Shown: positions 9,145-18,017, counted from the first letter of the stretch. The stretch: DNA of 64,000 nt from Xanthobacter tagetidis (GCF_003667445.1 NZ_RCTF01000006.1:1-64000); one strand, 5' to 3'. Translations and numbers: made by a program. Notes: generated by a model from the letters alone, not told the origin.

Positions 9145-9169
9145 TTGACGATCAAAATCTTGTATGCAA
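9145..9169. promoter_or_regulatory. GntR operator candidate 2 with possible promoter
   Basis: TTGTATGCAA at 9160-9169 lies in the divergent region between the GntR gene and the CoA-transferase, 109 bp before the latter. TTGACG at 9145-9150 is a plausible -35 box for rightward transcription; the -10 box is not clear. An operator here could control both directions. Confidence 0.55.
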
Positions 9170-9277
9170 TCTCGATGCTAAGGCGCCGGGCGAAGTCCAT
9201 CGGTTTCCCGACCCGGCCGCCGCGGAGGACGCCATGATGGCTTCGACAGGCGCAGCCGTGAGCGCAAGGAGTCTGCG

Positions 9278-10516
9278 ATGAGCACCGCCGCATCCGCGCC
9301 GTCCCAGGCCCCGGCGGGGCCTCAGCCGCTCCAGCGGCTGCGCGTGCTCGATGTCAGCCAGGTGATGGCAGGCCCGTTCTGCTGCATGCTGCTAGCCGAC
9401 ATGGGCGCCGACGTGATCAAGGTGGAGCCGCCCGAGGTCGGCGACCAGACGCGCCGCGCCATGGGCTTCCGCCTGAAGGGCGCCGACAGCGGCGGCTTTC
9501 TCGCGCTCAACCGCAACAAGCGCAGCGTCGCCCTCGACCTGAAGACCGAGCGCGGGCGCGACGTGTTCTACGCGCTTGTGCGCACCGCCGACATCCTGGT
9601 GGAGAACAACCGGCCGGGCGTGACCGCGCGCCTCAAGATCGACTATCCGACCCTTGCGGCCATCAATCCGCGCCTCGTCTATGCGAGCATTTCCGGCTTC
9701 GGCCAGACCGGGCCTTGGGCGCACCGGCCGGGATTCGACCTCATCGCTCAGGCCATGTCGGGCGTCATGAGCGCCACCGGCCTGCCCGGACTGCCGCCGG
9801 TGAAGAACACCGTGCCCATCGCCGATCTCGGCGCCGGCATGTTCGCGGTCTACGCCATCCTGAGCGCGATCATCGGCCGGGACGCCACCGGGCGGGGGCA
9901 GTATATCGACGCCTCGCTCTACGAGACCGCCGCGGCGCTCTCCATCTGGGAGACGGCGGAATATTTCGGCACCGGCCACGTGCCGAGCCCGATCGGCAGC
10001 GCCAACCGCATGAGCGCGCCCTATCAGGCGGTGCAGGCGAAGGACGGCTACCTGGTCGTCGGCGCCGCGAACCAGAAGCTCTGGCTGAGCCTGTGCGGGG
10101 TGATGGAGCGGCCCGACCTCGCCGCGGACCCGCGCTTCGCCACCAATGCCGACCGCCTCGCGAACCGGCACGAACTGATCGCCGAGATCGAGCAGGTGTT
10201 CGCGACCCGCACCGCCGAGGAATGGGCCGACGCGCTGCTCGCCGCCGGCGTGCCGGCAGCGCCGATCTACACTTATGCCCAGTCGCTTGCGAGCGAGCAG
10301 GCCAAGGCCCGCGATCTGGTGGTGGAGATGGAGCATCCCGTCGAGGGGACGATCAAGCTTCTGGGCTTCCCGGTGAAGCTGAGCGACACGCCCCAGCAGT
10401 TGCGGCGCCCGCCGCCACTGCTGGGGGAGCACACCGGCGAAATCCTCGCCGAGCTCGGAATGTCCGAGCCGCAGGACACGCCGGCCGCAGCGCCGGCGGG
10501 AGCGCCGGTGCCATGA
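9278..10516 (+). CDS. CoA-transferase family III (CaiB/BaiF type)
   Basis: A 412-residue class III acyl-CoA transferase, which moves CoA between carboxylic acids through an enzyme-bound anhydride. Signatures are VLDVSQVMAGPFCCMLLADMGADVIKVE at the N-terminus, NRNKRSVALDLK, the SISGFGQTGPWAHRPGFD region bearing the expected catalytic Asp, and the late RRPPPLLGEHTGEIL motif. The last ~20 residues are Ala/Pro rich. AAGGAG lies ideally before the ATG. The stop overlaps the ATG of the enoyl-CoA hydratase (ATGA), so the two enzymes form one operon that activates an acid and then hydrates or cleaves it. The acid is not evident. Confidence 0.93.
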   Translation: MSTAASAPSQAPAGPQPLQRLRVLDVSQVMAGPFCCMLLADMGADVIKVEPPEVGDQTRRAMGFRLKGADSGGFLALNRNKRSVALDLKTERGRDVFYALVRTADILVENNRPGVTARLKIDYPTLAAINPRLVYASISGFGQTGPWAHRPGFDLIAQAMSGVMSATGLPGLPPVKNTVPIADLGAGMFAVYAILSAIIGRDATGRGQYIDASLYETAAALSIWETAEYFGTGHVPSPIGSANRMSAPYQAVQAKDGYLVVGAANQKLWLSLCGVMERPDLAADPRFATNADRLANRHELIAEIEQVFATRTAEEWADALLAAGVPAAPIYTYAQSLASEQAKARDLVVEMEHPVEGTIKLLGFPVKLSDTPQQLRRPPPLLGEHTGEILAELGMSEPQDTPAAAPAGAPVP

Positions 10517-11307
10517 GCGCGCCGGCCGCGGACGACCAGGGCTCGGTCCACTACCGGCGCGACGGCGCCATCGCGCGGGTCGTGTTCGACCGCCCGCACG
10601 CCCACAACGCCATGACCTGGACCATGTATGAGCGCCTCGCGGAGATCTGCGCGCAGATCGCCGGCGAGGACAGCGTTCGCGCCGTGATGTTCTCGGCCAC
10701 CGGAGGCAAGGCCTTCATCGCCGGCACCGACATCGCCCAGTTCGCGGACTTCACAGGGGCCGAGGACGGCCTCGCCTATGAGGAGAAGGTGGCGCGCTTC
10801 ATCGGCGCGGTGGAGCGCCTGCCCATGCCGACGCTGGCGGTGATCGAGGGCTGGTGCGTGGGCGGCGGCCTCGCCATCGCCGCCGCCTGCGACCTGCGCA
10901 TCGCCACCCCCGCGTCCCGCTTCGGCATTCCGATCGCGCGCACCCTGGGCAATTGCCTGACGCCCGCGGTCTATGGCCGCCTGATCGCCGAGTTCGGCGT
11001 GGGGCGCGTGAAGCGCATGCTGATGTTCGCCGATTTGCTCGACGCCGATGAGGCGCTGACGGCCGGGTTCCTCAGCGCCGTCGTGGCGCCGGACGAGATC
11101 GGCGCGCGCGCCGAGGCGCTTCTGGAGCGCATCGCCTCCCACGCACCGGTCACCCTGCGCGTGGGAAAGGAGGCGGTGGCCCGCATCCTTGCCGCGACGA
11201 CCGCGGATGGCGAGGACCTCGTGCGTGCCGCCTACGGCAGCGCCGACTTCCAGCATGGCGTGCGCGCCTTCCTGGAGAAGCGCAAGCCGGAATGGAGCGG
11301 CCGCTGA
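10513..11307 (+). CDS. Enoyl-CoA hydratase/isomerase family protein
   Basis: A 264-residue crotonase-fold protein. The two oxyanion-hole segments are visible: SATGGKAFIAGTDIAQF near residue 60 and EGWCVGGGLAIAAACDLRIA near residue 113. The C-terminal helical part follows (RVGKEAVARIL). The acid/base residues of true hydratases are not obviously conserved, so hydratase, isomerase or hydrolase activity are all open. It overlaps the CoA-transferase by 4 bases and is probably co-regulated by the GntR protein. The tctBA genes follow after a 468-bp gap with two operator-like palindromes. Confidence 0.9.
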   Translation: MSAPAADDQGSVHYRRDGAIARVVFDRPHAHNAMTWTMYERLAEICAQIAGEDSVRAVMFSATGGKAFIAGTDIAQFADFTGAEDGLAYEEKVARFIGAVERLPMPTLAVIEGWCVGGGLAIAAACDLRIATPASRFGIPIARTLGNCLTPAVYGRLIAEFGVGRVKRMLMFADLLDADEALTAGFLSAVVAPDEIGARAEALLERIASHAPVTLRVGKEAVARILAATTADGEDLVRAAYGSADFQHGVRAFLEKRKPEWSGR

Positions 11308-11363
11308 GGCGGGCCAGCCGTGCGACGCCGGCCGGACCTTGCCACCTCCGGTATCACCCTATG

Positions 11364-11373
11364 TTGCATACAA
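11364..11373. promoter_or_regulatory. GntR operator candidate 3 (TTGCATACAA)
   Basis: This is the exact reverse complement of TTGTATGCAA found at 8337 and 9160. It lies 57 bp after the enoyl-CoA hydratase and 403 bp before tctB. Confidence 0.55.
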
Positions 11374-11518
11374 AAATTGGCCTTTCCGCTGCATCGTCCG
11401 GCCTCGCGGCCGGGCCATGGCCCCGCGCTGCAGCAGCGTTTCCTTGCGCTGCAAAGTGAATGGCCGGCGGGGCCATCCGGCTCCCGGCAGCGGCAAAAGA
11501 GGCTTCCCACCCACATTT

Positions 11519-11528
11519 TTGCATGCAA
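11519..11528. promoter_or_regulatory. GntR operator candidate 4 (TTGCATGCAA)
   Basis: A perfect 10-bp palindrome TTGCATGCAA within an AT-rich patch, 248 bp before tctB. It matches the other three sites at all but the variable central positions. Confidence 0.55.
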
Positions 11529-11775
11529 GAATGATGGTTCTTCACAACCGCCCCTTTGAGGACGGGACAAGAATGACAGAGCGGGAGGGTCCCATGCGCC
11601 ATTCAGTCCTCCGGGAGCCCCGCGCGGGGTGGCACGACCGGCACCGCCGGGCGCCCGGCGCACGCCGGTGGCCCTGCCCGCGGCGCGCGTGCGGGCGCGG
11701 CTGACCCGCCCCGAGACGACCCGCTGCCCGACGGCGCAGCCGCTGCCGGCACATCATGCGATCAGGGATGGCGCA

Positions 11776-12336
11776 ATGCTCCAGTCTTATCGAATCGTCG
11801 GGGCCGCCACGGCCGCGATCGGCGCCGCTGCCTTCTACGGCGGCTCGCTCCTTCCGCCGGTGCCGGGACAGAATGTCGGCCCCAACGTCTTCCCCATGGT
11901 GACGGGCGGCGGCCTGTTCCTGTGCGGCATGCTGATCGCGCTCGGCGTGGGCCGGCGCTACGAGCAGGAGATCGAGGCCGACGTGGCCGCGCACGCCGCC
12001 GTCCATGTCGGCGCCCAGGCCGCAGCCCAGATCGGCGCCCAGGTTGGCGCACAGGCGGGCGCAACTCCGGCGCCGACACAGGTCCGGCACGGGCCGCTTC
12101 ATGCCCTGCGGGTCCTGGTCCCGCCCGGGCTGCTGATCTTCTATGCGCTCGCCGCCGACAGCCTCGGCTTCGTGCCGACCGCGGCGATCATCGCCCTGAC
12201 GCTGTGCCGCGCGCTCGGCGCGCCCTGGCGCAGCGCAGTCCTGGTGGCGCTGCTGGCGCCGCCGGCGGTCCACTTCGCCTTCGCCGACCTGCTCCGCGTC
12301 CCGCTTCCGCCGGGACTTCTGCCCATGCCCTGGTAG
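11776..12336 (+). CDS. Tripartite tricarboxylate transporter TctB family
   Basis: Small membrane subunit (186 residues) of a TTT carrier. Hydrophobic helices are near residues 8-27, 37-52, 110-130, 133-150 and 153-172. Between helices 2 and 3 is an unusual low-complexity linker in which GAQ-Ala/Gly units repeat (residues about 75-92), lengthening the usual loop. The start at 11776 is chosen because it leads directly into helix 1 (MLQSYRIVGAA) and the ~50 codons before it have no protein character. GTG of tctA follows after 12 bases behind GGGAGG. Confidence 0.85.
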   Translation: MLQSYRIVGAATAAIGAAAFYGGSLLPPVPGQNVGPNVFPMVTGGGLFLCGMLIALGVGRRYEQEIEADVAAHAAVHVGAQAAAQIGAQVGAQAGATPAPTQVRHGPLHALRVLVPPGLLIFYALAADSLGFVPTAAIIALTLCRALGAPWRSAVLVALLAPPAVHFAFADLLRVPLPPGLLPMPW

Positions 12337-12348
12337 GGAGGCGAACCC

Positions 12349-13848
12349 GTGTCGAACCTCACGCAAGCCTTCGCGCTCGTCGCCCAGCCCGACGTCATCC
12401 TCGCGATCCTGCTGTCGTCGCTCTACGGCATGGTGGTGGGCGCCCTGCCCGGCCTGACGGCGACCATGGCGACGGCGCTCCTCGTGCCCGTCACCTTCTA
12501 CCTGTCGCCGATCGCGGCCATCGCGGCGATCATTTCCGCCTCGGCGATGGCGATCTTTTCCGGCGACATCCCCGGCGCGCTGCTGCGCATTCCCGGCACG
12601 CCCGCCTCCGCCGCCTATACCGACGAAGCCTATGCCTACACCCGCAAGGGGCAGCCGGAGATGGCGCTCGGCATCGGCCTGTGGTTCAGCGCCATCGGCG
12701 GCATCATCGGCACCGTCGCGCTGCTGGTGATCGCGCCGGCGCTCGCCGAGTTCGCGCTCAGCTTCTCCACCTTCGAATACTTCTGGATGGCCTGCCTCGG
12801 CCTGATGTGCGCCACCATCGTCGCCCGCTCGTCGCCGGTGAAAGCGCTGGCCTCGATGTTCTTCGGCCTGCTGGTGTCCTGCATCGGCATCGACAATCCC
12901 GGCGGCACGCCGCGCTTCACCTTCGGCATGACCGACCTCATGGGCGGGGTCGACGTGATCGCCGCCATGGTGGGCATGTTCGCGGTCTCCGAAGTGATGC
13001 GCTTCATGCTGGACCAGGCGCCGCCGCCGCTGCCCAAGCGCCGGTTCGGCAGCATCCTCGCCAACCAGTGGAAGCTGACCCTCGAATTTCCGAAGAGCTG
13101 GTCGCGCGGCAGCGTCGTCGGCATCATCGTCGGGGTGCTGCCGGGCGCGGGCGCCGACATGGCGGCCTGGATCTCCTACGCCATCGCCAAGCGGTTCTCG
13201 CGCGAGCCGAAGAAGTTCGGAACGGGCCATCCCGAGGGCCTGATCGAGGCCGGCGCCAGCAACAATTCGAGCCTGGCGGGCGCCTGGGTGCCGGCGCTGC
13301 TGTTCGGCATCCCCGGCGACACCATCACCGCCATCGCCATCGGCGTGCTGTACATGAAGGGGCTCAATCCGGGCCCGACGCTGTTCACCAACAACGCGCC
13401 CTCCATGTATGCGCTCTACTTCATCTTCTTCATCGCCAACCTGCTCATGATCCCGCTCGGCATCATGGTCATCCGCATGTCGAGCAAGGTGCTGCGGGTG
13501 CCCTATTCCATCGTCATGCCGATCGTCATCCTGTGCTGCGCCGTGGGCACCTTCGCCATCACCAACTCCACCTTCGGGGTGATCGTCGCGGCGGCGTTCG
13601 GGTGCATCGGCTTCATCCTCCAGCGGTACGGATTCCCGATCGCCGCCATGGTGCTCGGCATCGTCATGGGCACGCTCGTGGAGCAGTCGTTCGTCGCCTC
13701 GCTCATCAAGTCGGGCGGAAGCATCCTGCCGTTCTTCAACCGGCCGGTGGCGCTGGCGCTGGCGAGCATCACGCTCCTGTGCGTCGCCTGGCCGGTCATC
13801 GGCTGGGCGCTCCAGCGCTCGCGCCGGCTCAGCTCGGCCGAAACCTGA
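12349..13848 (+). CDS. Tripartite tricarboxylate transporter TctA family
   Basis: Large permease subunit (499 residues) of a TTT transporter, which imports carboxylates with a periplasmic Bug-type binding protein. There are 11-12 hydrophobic helices. The family signature near residue 27 (GMVVGALPGLTATMATALL) and the repeated second-half motif (VGVLPGAGADMAAWISY near residue 265) reflect the internal duplication of TctA. It starts with GTG behind GGGAGG. The cognate binding protein is not adjacent; a TctC protein is encoded 4.2 kb downstream at 18018, beyond an oppositely oriented amidohydrolase. Substrate unknown. Confidence 0.94.
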   Translation: MSNLTQAFALVAQPDVILAILLSSLYGMVVGALPGLTATMATALLVPVTFYLSPIAAIAAIISASAMAIFSGDIPGALLRIPGTPASAAYTDEAYAYTRKGQPEMALGIGLWFSAIGGIIGTVALLVIAPALAEFALSFSTFEYFWMACLGLMCATIVARSSPVKALASMFFGLLVSCIGIDNPGGTPRFTFGMTDLMGGVDVIAAMVGMFAVSEVMRFMLDQAPPPLPKRRFGSILANQWKLTLEFPKSWSRGSVVGIIVGVLPGAGADMAAWISYAIAKRFSREPKKFGTGHPEGLIEAGASNNSSLAGAWVPALLFGIPGDTITAIAIGVLYMKGLNPGPTLFTNNAPSMYALYFIFFIANLLMIPLGIMVIRMSSKVLRVPYSIVMPIVILCCAVGTFAITNSTFGVIVAAAFGCIGFILQRYGFPIAAMVLGIVMGTLVEQSFVASLIKSGGSILPFFNRPVALALASITLLCVAWPVIGWALQRSRRLSSAET

Positions 13849-13871
13849 GGCCGCGCCCCGGCCGCCTCAGG
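13844..13871. terminator. Bidirectional hairpin between tctA and amidohydrolase
   Basis: Inverted repeat CCTGAGGC/GCCTCAGG (13844-13851 and 13864-13871) covers the stop regions of two convergent genes only 18 bp apart. No clear T-run follows, so terminator activity is plausible but not certain. Confidence 0.45.
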
Positions 13872-14820
13872 CGGCGGCCGGGAGGGCGATGCGGTAGAAG
13901 TCGGCCGCATTGCCGGCGAAGAACCGCGCCTGGTCCGCGCGCGGCAGGTGCGCGAGCATCCGCGCCATGGACCGGACCAGCGCATCGTAGGAGATGCGCA
14001 GCCCGGCCACGGGGAAGTTGCTCGCGAACATGCACCGCTCGATGCCGAAGATGGCGATCGCCTCAAGCACCACGCGGCGGTTCGCCTCATAGTCCCAGGC
14101 GGTCCCCGGCAGGCCGAACTCGGACACCTTCACGTGCACGTTGGGCGCGCGCGCCAGCGCCTCCATGCCGCGCCGCCAGAGGGCCAGGCCCTCCTCGCTG
14201 CGGTCGAGCGGCAGGCCGGTGTGATTGAGCGCGATGGGGGTGCCGGGAAACGCGCGCGCCACCTCCGCCGCCTCCGCCAGATGCCAGAACGGCACCCGCA
14301 GGTCGTAGGACAGACCGTGCACGCCGAGCCGCGCGAAGCCGTCGAGCCAGCGCCGGTCCTGCATGGTGCCGGGCGCGCCGGGCACCATGGCGCCGGGCGC
14401 AGGCGATGTCACCGGCTTCGAGCGGATGCCGCGCACCAGCGGGAAGGCGGCCTGCGCGGCCAGCACCTCATCGGCGTCGGGCGTGTCGAGCCAGGCATGG
14501 GCGACGATGGCATTGGGAAAGCCGTGGCGCGCGCTCACGCCGCTCACCCAGCGGGTTTCCGCGACCGGATCGTCGCGGCGCCATTCCGCCTCGCAGTGGA
14601 CGGTGGCGACCACCCGGTGGCCGGCGGCGTCGCGGCGATAGTCGTCGGGCAGGTAGTCGCGCCGGATCGCCGCATAGTCGCCCAGGAAGAAGGCTGGCTC
14701 GATCTTGTCGCACAGCCAGGGATAGGACCTGTCCGAGAGGTCCCACAAATGATGATGGGCGTCGATCAGCGCAAGCGCGTCCTCCCCGCCGTCCCACCCG
14801 CCATGGATCGTGCCCGTCAA
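13867..14820 (-). CDS. Amidohydrolase family (PDC-lactonase-like) protein
   Basis: A 317-residue TIM-barrel metal-dependent hydrolase of the amidohydrolase-2 type (2-pyrone-4,6-dicarboxylate or fucono-lactone hydrolase relatives). LIDAHHHLWDL near residue 17 carries the metal-binding His pair. VVATVHCEAEW, PIALNHTGLPLDR and the late FASNFPVAG are typical of the family. Translation probably starts at TTG 14820, which has GGGAGG five bases upstream; no better start precedes the HHH motif. The neighbours (transporter, cupin, CoA enzymes) suggest that it opens a lactone or acts in catabolism of the transported acid. This is inference. Confidence 0.88.
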   Translation of the reverse strand: MTGTIHGGWDGGEDALALIDAHHHLWDLSDRSYPWLCDKIEPAFFLGDYAAIRRDYLPDDYRRDAAGHRVVATVHCEAEWRRDDPVAETRWVSGVSARHGFPNAIVAHAWLDTPDADEVLAAQAAFPLVRGIRSKPVTSPAPGAMVPGAPGTMQDRRWLDGFARLGVHGLSYDLRVPFWHLAEAAEVARAFPGTPIALNHTGLPLDRSEEGLALWRRGMEALARAPNVHVKVSEFGLPGTAWDYEANRRVVLEAIAIFGIERCMFASNFPVAGLRISYDALVRSMARMLAHLPRADQARFFAGNAADFYRIALPAAA

Positions 14821-15017
14821 CCGCGCCTCCCGGATCGTGCCCTTCGGCCGACCTTAAGGCGGCGCGGCGGCGCGCATCGGGAATATTGGTCACAAGCCAT
14901 GTGCCGGTGGGGCGGCCCCCGCGCGCGGCCGCATTTGGTAGCCTTGCCGCGGCCGCCGGCCCCCGCCGCGCGCACCGCGCCGCGGCCACCCACCGACCAG
15001 ATCGGGAACCATCCGCG
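14821..15017. promoter_or_regulatory. Divergent promoter region amidohydrolase/cupin
   Basis: A 197-bp gap between oppositely oriented genes must hold promoters for both. ATTGGTCACAAGCCATGTG near 14884 is locally AT-richer, but no clear -35/-10 pair or operator could be fixed. Confidence 0.3.
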
Positions 15018-15401
15018 ATGTCCTCCGACCCCTTCAAGTTCCACGTCTCCTTCGCCAAGGACGGAAAGTTCGAGCCGCAGGGTCTGTGGTCCCACTTCGA
15101 GTACCGCGATCTCGGCATCGCGGCGGCGACCGGCGGGCGCTTCGGCGCCCATGTCATCCGCGCCAAGGAGGCGCGCGAGGGCGGCTTCAAGCGCCACAAG
15201 CACGAGCTCGAATTCCAGATGTTCTACATGCTGAAGGGCTGGTTCAAGTTCGAGTGCGAAGAAGGCGGCGTCATCACCGTGCATGCCGGCGACTGCGTTC
15301 ACCAGCCCTCGCAGATGCCGCACATCACGCTCGCCTGCTCCGACGACCTCGAACTGATCGAGATCACCTCGCCGGCCGAATTCCCCACCATCGAGGTCTG
15401 A
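15018..15401 (+). CDS. Cupin-domain protein
   Basis: A 127-residue single-domain cupin. Metal-binding motif 1 is visible as KRHKHELEFQMFYMLKG-type sequence near residues 62-78 (His64, His66, Glu68). Motif 2 is shortened (GDCVHQPSQMPHI, His about 100 and 108). Such small cupins bind a metal and act as dioxygenases, isomerases or accessory binding proteins; this one cannot be assigned. The start at 15018 is chosen because the frame upstream has no protein character. The DUF1330 gene begins 4 bases after the stop, so the two are co-transcribed. Confidence 0.88.
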   Translation: MSSDPFKFHVSFAKDGKFEPQGLWSHFEYRDLGIAAATGGRFGAHVIRAKEAREGGFKRHKHELEFQMFYMLKGWFKFECEEGGVITVHAGDCVHQPSQMPHITLACSDDLELIEITSPAEFPTIEV

Positions 15402-15405
15402 CGCC

Positions 15406-15702
15406 ATGGTCGCCTATGTGATCGTTGAGCCCATGGAGGTGAGCGACGCCGAGGCATTCCAGGCCTACCGTCCGCTCGGCGCCGCCGCCGTGAAGGCGCA
15501 CCAGGGTCTCTATGCGGCGCGGGGCGCCGACGCGGTCCCGCTCGAAGGCGACTGGACGCCACAGAAGCTGACGCTGCTCCAGTTTCCGTCCCTGGATCTG
15601 GCTCGCGGCTGGTACGATTCGCCCGAATATCGTGCGGCGCGCGCGGTGCGCGCGGGCGCGGCGCGGCTGCGCCTCGTCGCCTTCGACGGCACGGGCGGCT
15701 GA
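15406..15702 (+). CDS. DUF1330 family protein
   Basis: A 98-residue member of the DUF1330 ferredoxin-like (dimeric alpha-beta barrel) family. It has the opening AYVIVEPMEVSDAEAFQAY, the central LEGDWTPQKLTLLQFPS and SLDLARGWYDSPEYRAAR near residues 62-80. Function of the family is unknown; related barrels are monooxygenases or small-molecule binders. It follows the cupin gene by 4 bp and lies in the catabolic block, so a role beside the cupin is likely but unproven. Confidence 0.88.
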   Translation: MVAYVIVEPMEVSDAEAFQAYRPLGAAAVKAHQGLYAARGADAVPLEGDWTPQKLTLLQFPSLDLARGWYDSPEYRAARAVRAGAARLRLVAFDGTGG

Positions 15703-15767
15703 GGCGCGCCGGGCGGAGACGCCGCCGGGACGCGCCGGAGCGGGAGCCCGGCACGCCCCGGCGCCGC

Positions 15768-16703
15768 TCACGCCGGCAGCTTGCCTTCCGCCACCAGCAG
15801 AGCGCGGTAGGAGCCGTGCTCCACGTCCTCCACCAGGCCCGGCCCCTTCGGGTTCCACCCCAGCATGGCGCGGGCCTTCTGCGCGCTGACGCGGCTGTTG
15901 GAGGCGAAGGTGGCCTGGGCCGAGATGCCCCAGTCCTTCAGCGCCTCCTCCATGGGCCAGCTCTCGGTGCGTCCGCCATGGCCGAGCAGCCGGCTGATGG
16001 CTTCGGCGATGGTGCGCATGCTGCACTCGCCATTCTCGGCGAAGAACAGCGATCCGGGCGGCGCCATCTCCAGGGCGAGCAGATACAGGTCGACCACGTC
16101 GTCGATGTGGACGTTCGACCAGACGTTCTCGCCCTTGCCGATGTGCAGCGCCTTGCCCTTGGCGAGGGCCAGATCGAGCATGCGCGGCACCTGGATCGAG
16201 CTTTTGTGAAGGCCGGCGCCCTGGCCGTAGATGAGGGTCGGGCGCACCACCACGCTCCGCACGCCGCGCTGGCCGTAGGACAGCACGAGGCGCTCGACGG
16301 CGGCGCGGCCCTGGCGCTCCGGCAGCGCGACGAACGGGGTGTCCTCGTTGAACACCAGATCGCTGCGCTCGCCGCCGCCGCGATCGGCGATGATGCTCGA
16401 CCCGCTGGTGTGGATGAACGACTTGCCGGTGCCTTCGAGCACCGGGAGGATGGCCTCGACCACGAACGGATCGTCCGAATTCGCGGCGTTGATGACCGCG
16501 TCCACGCCGGAGGCGACCTCGGCCAGCGTGCCGAGGGCGACGAGCGAGCCGACCACCGGGGTGACGCCGGTCTCGCGCAGACGCGCGGCGCTCTCAGCGC
16601 TCCGCGTCAGGCCGACCACCTCGTGCCCGCGCGCCACCAGCCTGGCGGCGATCGAGCCGCCAATGTACCCGGTCGCACCGGTGACGAAAATCCGCATCGA
16701 CAT
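15768..16703 (-). CDS. NAD(P)-dependent epimerase/dehydratase family protein
   Basis: A 311-residue extended SDR. The N-terminal Rossmann motif TGATGYIGG is at residues 7-15. The catalytic Tyr region is altered: a canonical YxxxK is not evident around the expected position, where LSYGQRGVRSVVVRPTLIYG is found. It is therefore closest to atypical SDRs (NAD-binding proteins of the NmrA/epimerase kind). The start at 16703 (GGAG just upstream, MSMRIFVTG) is preferred; an extended upstream frame runs into the divergent LysR gene. The divergent LysR regulator at 16831 probably controls it. Confidence 0.87.
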   Translation of the reverse strand: MSMRIFVTGATGYIGGSIAARLVARGHEVVGLTRSAESAARLRETGVTPVVGSLVALGTLAEVASGVDAVINAANSDDPFVVEAILPVLEGTGKSFIHTSGSSIIADRGGGERSDLVFNEDTPFVALPERQGRAAVERLVLSYGQRGVRSVVVRPTLIYGQGAGLHKSSIQVPRMLDLALAKGKALHIGKGENVWSNVHIDDVVDLYLLALEMAPPGSLFFAENGECSMRTIAEAISRLLGHGGRTESWPMEEALKDWGISAQATFASNSRVSAQKARAMLGWNPKGPGLVEDVEHGSYRALLVAEGKLPA

Positions 16704-16830
16704 AAACTCCAGCCCAAGTTTGCGCACTGGCTTCACTATCGGCGCCGCGCGCGGATTGCTGAAGACCCGGCGACGGCATAGGATTTGTGCGTGCCGGTCA
16801 CAGGGCGGGAAACAAATCGGGAAATAAAGA
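16704..16830. promoter_or_regulatory. Divergent control region epimerase/LysR
   Basis: 127 bp between a LysR-type regulator and the oppositely oriented epimerase gene, the classical site for LysR binding. Specific T-N11-A boxes could not be chosen with confidence. Confidence 0.4.
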
Positions 16831-17787
16831 ATGGCCGACAAATCGGGGGAGATGGAGCTGTTCGTGCGGGCCGTGGCCCTCGGCAGCTTTTCGAGCGCCG
16901 CCCGCGCTTTGACCATCACGCCCTCGGCGGTCAGCAAGGCGGTCGGACGGCTGGAGGACCGGCTCGGCGTGCAGCTCCTCGATCGCTCCACGCGCTCGAT
17001 CCGGCTGACGGCGGAGGGGCAGGTCTATTATCTCGACTGCCTGCGCATCGTGAACGAGATCGACGAACTGGAACGCACGCTGCTCGCCCGCCGCAACGTT
17101 CCGCACGGCCGGCTGCGGGTCAATTCCTCGGTCCCGATCGCGCGCCGTCATTTGCTGCCGATCCTTCCCGAGTTCCTCGCGCGCTACCCCGAGATCGAGC
17201 TTGATCTGTCGACCAGCGACGAGGTGCTCGATCTGATCGAGAGCAGCGCCGACGTGGCGGTGCGCATCAGCCCGCTGCAGAACTCCTCGCTTCGGGCGCG
17301 CAAGATCTTCGACTTCCGCCGCATCGTCGTGGCCGCGCCGGACTATCTCGCGCGCCACGGAATGCCGGCGCGCCCTGCCGACCTTTCGGCCCACAATTGC
17401 CTCGCCTTCAATCTGAAGATGAGCCTCAACGAATGGCCCTTCATCGAGGACGGGCGGTCCTTCACCCTGCCGGTGCAAGGCAATTTCCGCGCCGACAAGG
17501 GCGACACGCTGCACGAACTGGCGGTGGCGGGGCTCGGCATCGCCCGGCTCGCCAACTTCATGATCGACGATGACCTGCGCGACGGCCGGCTGGTGCCGCT
17601 GCTGGAGGACTTCCATCCGAACGACACCATGGGCGTCTACGCGGTGTTCTTCCCGCAGAAGCACATGCCGGCCCGCATCCGCTGCTTCGTCGACTTCCTG
17701 ATCGAGAAGCTCGGCCGCTATACCCTGCGCGTGCCGCAGGAGCCGGCCCGCCGGCCCGCGTCGCCGGTCGCGCACCGCGTCGCCTGA
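16831..17787 (+). CDS. LysR-family transcriptional regulator
   Basis: A 318-residue LysR regulator. The winged helix-turn-helix spans about residues 5-65 (ELFVRAVALGSFSSAARALTITPSAVSKAV). The periplasmic-binding-like effector domain begins near residue 90 (GRLRVNSSVPIARRHLLPILPEFLARYPEIEL). The sequence type (short linker, LDLSTSDEVLDLIESSADVAVRI) is the CrgA/YafC-like subgroup. It is divergent from the epimerase, its most likely target. The tctC gene follows 230 bp downstream on the same strand and may have its own promoter. Confidence 0.93.
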   Translation: MADKSGEMELFVRAVALGSFSSAARALTITPSAVSKAVGRLEDRLGVQLLDRSTRSIRLTAEGQVYYLDCLRIVNEIDELERTLLARRNVPHGRLRVNSSVPIARRHLLPILPEFLARYPEIELDLSTSDEVLDLIESSADVAVRISPLQNSSLRARKIFDFRRIVVAAPDYLARHGMPARPADLSAHNCLAFNLKMSLNEWPFIEDGRSFTLPVQGNFRADKGDTLHELAVAGLGIARLANFMIDDDLRDGRLVPLLEDFHPNDTMGVYAVFFPQKHMPARIRCFVDFLIEKLGRYTLRVPQEPARRPASPVAHRVA

Positions 17788-18017
17788 GGCGCCGCGCGCA
17801 CGCCTTCGCATCGCCCGCCCGAACCCGCCGACCGGTCACGCCGACCCCGGCGCCGGACGCGCGCCGGCGCTTGCGCGCGCTGTCGCGGCGCGCGCTGTGC
17901 CGTATGGGCACAACCCCTGTGACGGCTATGCACGTCAACGGCTGTTATTGTTGCTCCCGCCGTATTCTTGTTGCGGTGCGCCATCAATACAAAGAACACC
18001 AAATAGAGAGGAACCCC

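Larger units (their letters stand above)
11308..11775 (+). promoter_or_regulatory. Intergenic control region upstream of tctBA
   Basis: This 468-bp stretch has no convincing gene; short frames here have poor composition and no ribosome-binding site. It carries two palindromes of the GntR operator type: TTGCATACAA at 11364-11373 and the perfect TTGCATGCAA at 11519-11528. They are 155 bp apart, which would allow looping. The tctB ATG at 11776 has AGGGA upstream. Confidence 0.5.

Noticed and set aside
11542..13230. 560-codon open frame antisense to tctBA
   Set aside because: Shadow of strongly supported TctA/TctB coding sequence; no start signal or known motif.
16831..17787. LysR gene as regulator of hydrogenase genes
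   Set aside because: It is divergent from the epimerase gene and the hup operons have sigma-54 promoters with hupR; there is no link beyond proximity.
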